Shown piece after piece: positions 6,139 to 10,562 of a stretch of DNA of 10,562 bases; the stretch's first letter is position 1, and each line of letters starts with the position of its first letter. Origin of the DNA: Candidatus Pelagibacterales bacterium (GTDB lineage Bacteria > Pseudomonadota > Alphaproteobacteria > TMED109); assembly GCA_002684605.1 (NCBI GenBank), contig NYVM01000042.1, forward strand, positions 19,868-30,429, written 5' to 3'. The position numbers and the translations under genes were made by a program. The notes beneath the pieces were generated by a model. That model ran no database searches. It was not told the origin of the DNA and saw only the letters and a program-made list of their open reading frames with translations.

Positions 6139-8091
6139 ATGACGTCAGAAATTATGTGGAGCCCAAAAAAAAGTCTTATGAAAAGTTCTGCTTTATATGA
6201 ATTTTCTAAAAATTTAGGCTTTGATTTAGATAGCTATGAGGCACTACATGCTTGGTCCATTAAAAATAAAGGATCTTTTTGGAGAGCTATATGGGATTTC
6301 ACAGATGTAATAGGTGATCCAGGTTCGATAAATTTTATATCAAATCCTGATGCATTGATGACGGGTGCACAATTTTTTCCTGAGGCCAAATTAAATTTAG
6401 CAGAAAACTTGTTAAAAGGTAATGATGATTTTCTGGTAGTAGTAGAAACTGATGAGTCAGGAAACAGAAAAGAGTTTTCAAGGGGAGAACTAAAAGTCAT
6501 GGTAGCTAAAGCTGCAGAAGGCTTACGAGGATTAGGAGTTAATCCTGGAGATAGAGTTGCAGCTATTTTACCTAATAGAATTGAAGCATTGGTCAGTCTT
6601 TTAGCATCTGTATCAATAGGAGCAATTTGGACTTCTTGTTCTCCAGATTTTGGTACAAAGGGTATTATTGATAGAATAGGACAAACGACACCTAAAGTCC
6701 TATTTACTACATCAACTTATATTTATAATTCTAAAGAACATGACTTCTCTCCTCGAATATCAGAGATAGTATCCTCTTTAAAAAATTTGGATGCAGTAAT
6801 CATAGTTGATGATGCTAATATTAATAAGTCTGAAATAGATTATAGTTATATTTTATTTCAAAATTTTGGAAAAAAATCAAAACTTAAATATACAAAGCTT
6901 CCATTCTCTCATCCTTCTTATATTTTATATACTTCTGGAACTACTGGAGCTCCTAAGGCAATAGTTCATTCTATAGGAGGCACAATTCTACAACACTTTA
7001 AAGAGCATAAACTGCATAATGATCTTAAGTCTAACGATAGAATAATGTGGTATACTAATATTGCTTGGATGATGTATCACTGGGTAGTTTCTTCATTAGG
7101 GTGTAATGCTACTTTAGTTTTATATGATGGAGTTCCTATAACTAAGAAAAACAATAATTTTGATGGGTCATTATTATGGAAAGTAGCAGATAAAGAAAAA
7201 TTAACGCACCTAGGTATTAGTCCTAAATATATATCTACTCTTGAGGATATTAATGAAAAACCTATTAATAAGTATAATATTAATAGTTTAAGATGGTTGT
7301 TAGCAGCAGGTTCTCCAGTTGCTCCTAGTCAGTTTGATTGGATATATAAAAATATAAAAAAGGAAATTGGTTTTGCTTCAATTTCTGGAGGTTCTGAAGT
7401 TTTAGCATGCTTTATGTTGGGTTCACCAATACACCCTGTTAGAAGAGGAGAGTTAACTGTTAAAGGTTTAGGAATGTCTGTAGAAATATTTAATTCTAAG
7501 AATAAGTCAGTAATTGGAGTACCAGGAGACTTGGTTTGTACAGAACCGTTCCCATCTATGCCTATAACATTTTGGGGTAAAGACGGAGATGTAAGGTATA
7601 AAAAAACTTATTTTGAAGAGAGGGAAGAAATTTGGACACATGGTGATTTAGCAGAATTAAAACCCCATGGCTCAGGAGTAATTTATGGAAGGACAGATAA
7701 CACTTTAAATCCTGGAGGAGTCAGAATAGGTACAGCAGAGATATATAATATTTGTGAGTTGTTTAAAGAGATTGAAGACTGTTTGGTCTTTGGCAATCAA
7801 ATTAATAATGATGAAGAAATTATATTGTGTATCAAAATATCTAAAAATAATAAAATAGATAATACTCTATCTAACATAATAAGAAGAAAAATAAGAGAAA
7901 ACGCTTCTCCAAGACATGTTCCTCAGAAAATTTATGAGGTAACAGATATACCTTATACAATGAATGGAAAAAGAGTAGAAGGAGCTGCAAAATGGATGTT
8001 AGCTGGAAAAAAAGTTCCTAATTTATCCTCTATATCTAACCCAGAATGTTTAAAACAATATGCAAATTTAAATAATAAAAAAGCTTTATGA
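6139..8091 (+). CDS. Acetoacetyl-CoA synthetase (acetoacetate-CoA ligase)
   Basis: It belongs to the acyl-adenylate-forming superfamily and would convert acetoacetate, ATP and CoA to acetoacetyl-CoA, AMP and pyrophosphate in the cytoplasm. The length of 650 residues is normal for this family. Landmarks: the acetyl-CoA-synthetase-like N-terminal cap with FWRAIWDF (47-54) and FFPEAKLNLAENLL (79-92), the phosphate loop YTSGTTGAPKAIVHS (264-278), the segment TNIAWMMYHWVVSSL (306-320) typical of the acetoacetate branch, SGGSEVLACF (416-425), THGDLAEL (500-507), GRTDNTLNPGGVRIGTAE (517-534) and the C-terminal IPYTMNGKRVEGAAK, where Lys611 is the expected adenylation lysine. AGGA seven bases before the ATG supports the start; Met6 is a possible alternative. 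Ketone-body or polyhydroxybutyrate-derived acetoacetate would be the substrate. No beta-hydroxybutyrate dehydrogenase or CoA-transferase gene is adjacent. The SRAP gene follows after 43 bases. Confidence 0.95.
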   Translation: MTSEIMWSPKKSLMKSSALYEFSKNLGFDLDSYEALHAWSIKNKGSFWRAIWDFTDVIGDPGSINFISNPDALMTGAQFFPEAKLNLAENLLKGNDDFLVVVETDESGNRKEFSRGELKVMVAKAAEGLRGLGVNPGDRVAAILPNRIEALVSLLASVSIGAIWTSCSPDFGTKGIIDRIGQTTPKVLFTTSTYIYNSKEHDFSPRISEIVSSLKNLDAVIIVDDANINKSEIDYSYILFQNFGKKSKLKYTKLPFSHPSYILYTSGTTGAPKAIVHSIGGTILQHFKEHKLHNDLKSNDRIMWYTNIAWMMYHWVVSSLGCNATLVLYDGVPITKKNNNFDGSLLWKVADKEKLTHLGISPKYISTLEDINEKPINKYNINSLRWLLAAGSPVAPSQFDWIYKNIKKEIGFASISGGSEVLACFMLGSPIHPVRRGELTVKGLGMSVEIFNSKNKSVIGVPGDLVCTEPFPSMPITFWGKDGDVRYKKTYFEEREEIWTHGDLAELKPHGSGVIYGRTDNTLNPGGVRIGTAEIYNICELFKEIEDCLVFGNQINNDEEIILCIKISKNNKIDNTLSNIIRRKIRENASPRHVPQKIYEVTDIPYTMNGKRVEGAAKWMLAGKKVPNLSSISNPECLKQYANLNNKKAL

Positions 8092-8134
8092 TTAATCATA
8101 TCAATTAAGAAACATATAGAAAAATACATAAAAT

Positions 8135-8707
8135 ATGTGCGGAAGATTTACATTAAAAAATAAAAAAGCTGTAAAAAAACTTTATAATATTGATATTGCT
8201 CCAAGCTATAATATAGCGCCTTCTCAAAAAATATTAATGTTTTCTGGAATTAAACTAGATTATATTCCATGGTCATTTTCTCCAAATTGGTCCAAATTAC
8301 CTATGAACCTATCTAATGCAAGATTAGAGTCTATAGATATAAAGCCTTCATTTAAAAATTGTAAAAAATGTGTAATAATTGCTGATGGTTGGTATGAATG
8401 GAAAAGAATAGCTAAAGAAAAAATACCATTTTACCATTATGTCAATAACAGTCTTATCCATATGGCAGGTATTTATAATGATAAAGGCTGTGCAATTGTT
8501 ACAACTAATGCTTGTTCTAATACTAGTCATATCCATCATAGGCAGCCTCTATTATTAGAAGGTTTAAATATTTTAAATTGGATTGAAGAAAAGCAATTAA
8601 TGACTTCTAATTTATCTGATAAAATAAAATTTTATCCTGTAAGTAAATATGTAAACTATCCTTCTAATAATGATGCAGAATGTATTAAAAATATAGAATT
8701 TAAGTAA
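8135..8707 (+). CDS. SRAP-domain protein (YedK/HMCES-like DNA-protein crosslinker at abasic sites)
   Basis: SRAP proteins shield abasic sites in single-stranded DNA by bonding to them covalently through Cys2 after removal of the first Met. The 190-residue product begins MCGRFTL with Cys2 in place. Other family blocks are PSYNIAPSQ (23-31), NARLES (61-66) with the DNA-contacting Asn61, DGWYEWKR (84-91) with the catalytic Glu88, TTNACS (123-128), and SHIHHRQPLLL (131-141), where His134 corresponds to the active-site His of E. coli YedK. Two points are unusual. The chain is about 30 residues shorter than E. coli YedK. The usual I-H-x-R-M-P motif reads I-H-H-R-Q-P, with Gln in place of Met. All residues thought essential are kept, so it is probably active. 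No strong ribosome binding site is seen. It sits between metabolic genes, and I see no LexA-type operator in front of it. Confidence 0.92.
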   Translation: MCGRFTLKNKKAVKKLYNIDIAPSYNIAPSQKILMFSGIKLDYIPWSFSPNWSKLPMNLSNARLESIDIKPSFKNCKKCVIIADGWYEWKRIAKEKIPFYHYVNNSLIHMAGIYNDKGCAIVTTNACSNTSHIHHRQPLLLEGLNILNWIEEKQLMTSNLSDKIKFYPVSKYVNYPSNNDAECIKNIEFK

Positions 8708-8734
8708 TATTTATTATTATAAATTTGGAAATAT

Positions 8735-9892
8735 ATGATGAATGTAATAAGACCTTTTAAACTAGAAATTAAAGAAGAAGAAATTAAAGACCTAAATTCA
8801 CGTCTTTTGAATACTAGGCTTCCTGACCAAGCTCCAGGAGAACCTTGGAAAACTGGTACAGATTTAGAGTGGTTCAAAAAATTATTAGAATTCTGGAAAA
8901 AAGATTTTGATTGGAAAAATTCAGAGAATAAACTTAACGCTTTTCCTCAATTTAAAACACAAGTATCAGATATAGATGTTCATTTCCTTCACTGTGAAGG
9001 ACAAGGTAAGAGGAATATTCCTTTGCTATTAATGCACGGGTGGCCTGGTTCAGTTTTTGAGTTTCTTGATTTAATACCTATACTAACTAATCCCAAAAAA
9101 TTTGGAATTAACACAGATATAGCTTTTACAGTAATTGCTCCTTCCCTTCCAGGTTTCGGTTTGTCATTTGAAGCTTTTCAAAAAAGGTTTGGAGTAGAAG
9201 AAATAGGAGATTGCTTATTAGATTTAATGGTCAATGTATTAGGGTATGATAAATTTTGTATCCAGGGTGGAGATTGGGGTTCTATGATAGGAACAAGAAT
9301 TAGTTATAAATATCCTGATCAAATTTTAGGCTTACATTTAAATATGCTTGCTTTAAGAAGAGATTATGATCCGGAACGTAATATATTGCCAGACGAGCAG
9401 GATTACATTGATCAGATTAAAAAGTGGAGACCTGAAGGAATGGGTTATCAAGCCATTCAAGGTTCAAGACCTCAAACTTTAGCTTATGCTTTATCTGATT
9501 CTCCTTCAGGACTTGCTGCATGGATATCTGAAAAGTTTTATGAATGGACGGATTGTAGAGGAAATCCTGAGAATTCTATTAGTTTTGATAAGATGCTTTC
9601 TAATATATGTCTTTATTGGTTCAGTGGAGCAATAGGTTCATCTTTTTGGCCATATTATGCAAGGAATAGACGGCCATGGTTTGTTCCTAATGGTGAAACT
9701 ATAAGTGTTCCTGTTGGTTATTGTGAGTTTCCAAAAGAAATGTTAAAACCAAAAAAAACTCTAGCAGAAAAAACATATATAGATATTAGGCGTTGGTCTA
9801 AAATGGAGCAAGGCGGACACTTTGCAGCTTTTGAAAATCCTGAAGTTCTAGCAAAAGAAATGTTTCTTTTTTTTAGTGAATTGGACTTATAA
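8735..9892 (+). CDS. Epoxide hydrolase, alpha/beta-hydrolase fold with EHN domain
   Basis: A 385-residue microsomal-type epoxide hydrolase that would open epoxides to diols. Residues about 5-110 form the epoxide-hydrolase N-terminal domain: RPFKLEIKEEEI, LNTRLPDQAPGEPW, and FPQFKTQVSDIDVHFLH. The hydrolase core shows the oxyanion motif LMHGWPGSVFEF (99-110), the nucleophile Asp180 in IQGGDWGSMIG (177-186), the cap segment RPQTLAYALSDSPSGLAAWI (245-264), the acid at Glu335 in EFPKEML (matching Asp348 of the Aspergillus niger enzyme, from memory), and the base His362 in GGHFAAFENPE. Cap tyrosines able to activate the epoxide oxygen (for example Tyr239, Tyr251 or Tyr308) are present. Two ATGs stand at 8735 and 8738; GGAA upstream does not decide between them. 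Spacing of 27 bases after the SRAP gene suggests cotranscription. Its last six bases overlap the convergent peptidase gene. The substrate is unknown. Confidence 0.95.
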   Translation: MMNVIRPFKLEIKEEEIKDLNSRLLNTRLPDQAPGEPWKTGTDLEWFKKLLEFWKKDFDWKNSENKLNAFPQFKTQVSDIDVHFLHCEGQGKRNIPLLLMHGWPGSVFEFLDLIPILTNPKKFGINTDIAFTVIAPSLPGFGLSFEAFQKRFGVEEIGDCLLDLMVNVLGYDKFCIQGGDWGSMIGTRISYKYPDQILGLHLNMLALRRDYDPERNILPDEQDYIDQIKKWRPEGMGYQAIQGSRPQTLAYALSDSPSGLAAWISEKFYEWTDCRGNPENSISFDKMLSNICLYWFSGAIGSSFWPYYARNRRPWFVPNGETISVPVGYCEFPKEMLKPKKTLAEKTYIDIRRWSKMEQGGHFAAFENPEVLAKEMFLFFSELDL

Positions 9893-10562
9893 AATATTTT
9901 TTGTAAGACCTATAGCAAAAGCATAATCAAGCGCAATTTCCTCTAATTGTCCATCTCTTCCAGACTTACCTCCATGTCCAGCTTCCATTTCTGTTTTAAG
10001 TAACAAAATATTATTATCAGTCTTAAAGTCTCTTAATTTAGCTGTGTATTTTGCAGGCTCATCAAATAAAACTCTATTATCAGACAAGCTAGTAGTAATT
10101 AACATATGCGGATATTCCATTTTTTTAATATTATTGTATGGAGCATAAGAAAAAATATATTTGAAATGTTTTTTATATTTTTTAGCATTACCAAATTCTT
10201 TAAATTCACCAATAGTCAGAGGAAGTGAATGGTCTAAATTAGTAGTAAGGGAATCAACAAAAGGAACGGCCATAATTATACCTAAAAATAATTCTGGAGC
10301 TTGGTTAACAACTGCACCCATTAAAAGTCCTCCTGCGCTTCCACCCATACCAATAATTTTCTTTTTTGATGTATATTTATTTTTAATTAAGTAATTTGCA
10401 ACAGCAATATAATCATGAAAGGTGTTTTTTTTCTTAAGCATTTTTCCTTCTTTCCACCATTTCATACCTTTTTCCATTCCTCCTCTAATATGAGCTGTTA
10501 CCCATATTATATCTCTATTGACAAGGCTTAATCTAGTAGATGAGAAACCCGAGCCCATAGAG
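9887..10562 (-). CDS. Prolyl oligopeptidase family S9 serine peptidase (oligopeptidase B-like), C-terminal part, cut by right window edge
   Basis: This minus-strand gene runs off the right edge; only the last 225 or so codons are seen. Translation begins in frame at S-M-G-S-G-F-S-S, matching the S-M-x-P-x-F-S-S-x-R-L-S-L stretch in the middle of the catalytic domain of oligopeptidase B, so the ATG at 10558 is internal. The rest shows AHIRGGMEKGMKWW, KKNTFHDY, the nucleophile elbow MGGSAGG (Ser codon 10337-10339), TTSLSDNRV with the triad Asp (10079-10081) and MEAGHGGKSGR with the triad His (9974-9976). The D-x-x-V contact and PFVDSLTTN block also fit the family. It would cleave short peptides, after basic residues if truly oligopeptidase B; the specificity-setting acidic pocket residues cannot be assessed fully from this part. 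The stop codon lies within the 3' end of the epoxide hydrolase gene, with a six-base overlap. Confidence 0.93.
   Translation of the reverse strand, partial: SMGSGFSSTRLSLVNRDIIWVTAHIRGGMEKGMKWWKEGKMLKKKNTFHDYIAVANYLIKNKYTSKKKIIGMGGSAGGLLMGAVVNQAPELFLGIIMAVPFVDSLTTNLDHSLPLTIGEFKEFGNAKKYKKHFKYIFSYAPYNNIKKMEYPHMLITTSLSDNRVLFDEPAKYTAKLRDFKTDNNILLLKTEMEAGHGGKSGRDGQLEEIALDYAFAIGLTKNIL

Noticed and set aside
6234..6500. Minus-strand frame of 88 codons inside the acetoacetyl-CoA synthetase gene
   Set aside because: It lies opposite a conserved N-terminal domain, with no ribosome binding site or family pattern.
10161..10394. Open frame of 77 codons on the plus strand
   Set aside because: It is antisense to the well-conserved peptidase catalytic domain and its product has no recognisable pattern.
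1..10562. A new defence, mobile, CRISPR or biosynthetic system
   Set aside because: Every full or partial gene falls in a recognisable family of housekeeping or general metabolism. No transposase, integrase, tRNA, direct-repeat array or atypical base composition was seen, and gene lengths show no frameshift or decay.

Overview
The window is a stretch of an AT-rich (by eye about 30% GC), densely packed bacterial chromosome. It holds ten protein genes, two of them cut by the window edges, and every gap between genes is under 100 bases. No RNA gene, mobile element, CRISPR array or long repeat is visible. The ABC-F tail, the HIT protein, malate synthase G and the acetoacetyl-CoA synthetase read like alphaproteobacterial family members. 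Low GC, heavy AGA/TTA codon use and short spacers suggest a streamlined, probably marine, alphaproteobacterium. That placement is inference from remembered family sequences, not a phylogeny.

Layout. Bases 1-3140, plus strand: the 3' end of an ABC-F ATPase (Uup-like), a HIT-family protein, an NADPH-type aldo/keto reductase and a BaiN/YhiN-type flavoprotein, spaced 38, 22 and 6 bases apart and so probably one transcript. Bases 3238-5709, plus strand: malate synthase G (glcB), followed 21 bases later by a small antibiotic-biosynthesis-monooxygenase (ABM) fold protein. Bases 5731-6048, minus strand: a lone small protein resembling DUF1330/dimeric alpha-beta barrel proteins, converging on the ABM gene. 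Bases 6139-9892, plus strand: acetoacetyl-CoA synthetase, an SRAP/YedK-type protein that protects abasic sites, and an epoxide hydrolase. Bases 9887-10562, minus strand: the C-terminal catalytic part of an S9 prolyl oligopeptidase (oligopeptidase B-like), whose stop codon lies inside the 3' end of the epoxide hydrolase gene.

How the genes may work together: acetoacetyl-CoA synthetase would feed acetoacetate into acetoacetyl-CoA and then, through a thiolase not in this window, into acetyl-CoA. Malate synthase G condenses acetyl-CoA with glyoxylate to malate. The two genes are separate transcription units, so the link is a metabolic inference. The remaining genes are general housekeeping, redox, detoxification and peptide-turnover functions. 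Nothing in the window looks like a new defence, mobile or biosynthetic system. The points worth a second look are modest: variant motifs in the HIT and SRAP proteins, a pair of small alpha-beta barrel proteins facing each other beside glcB, and the overlapping convergent gene ends.
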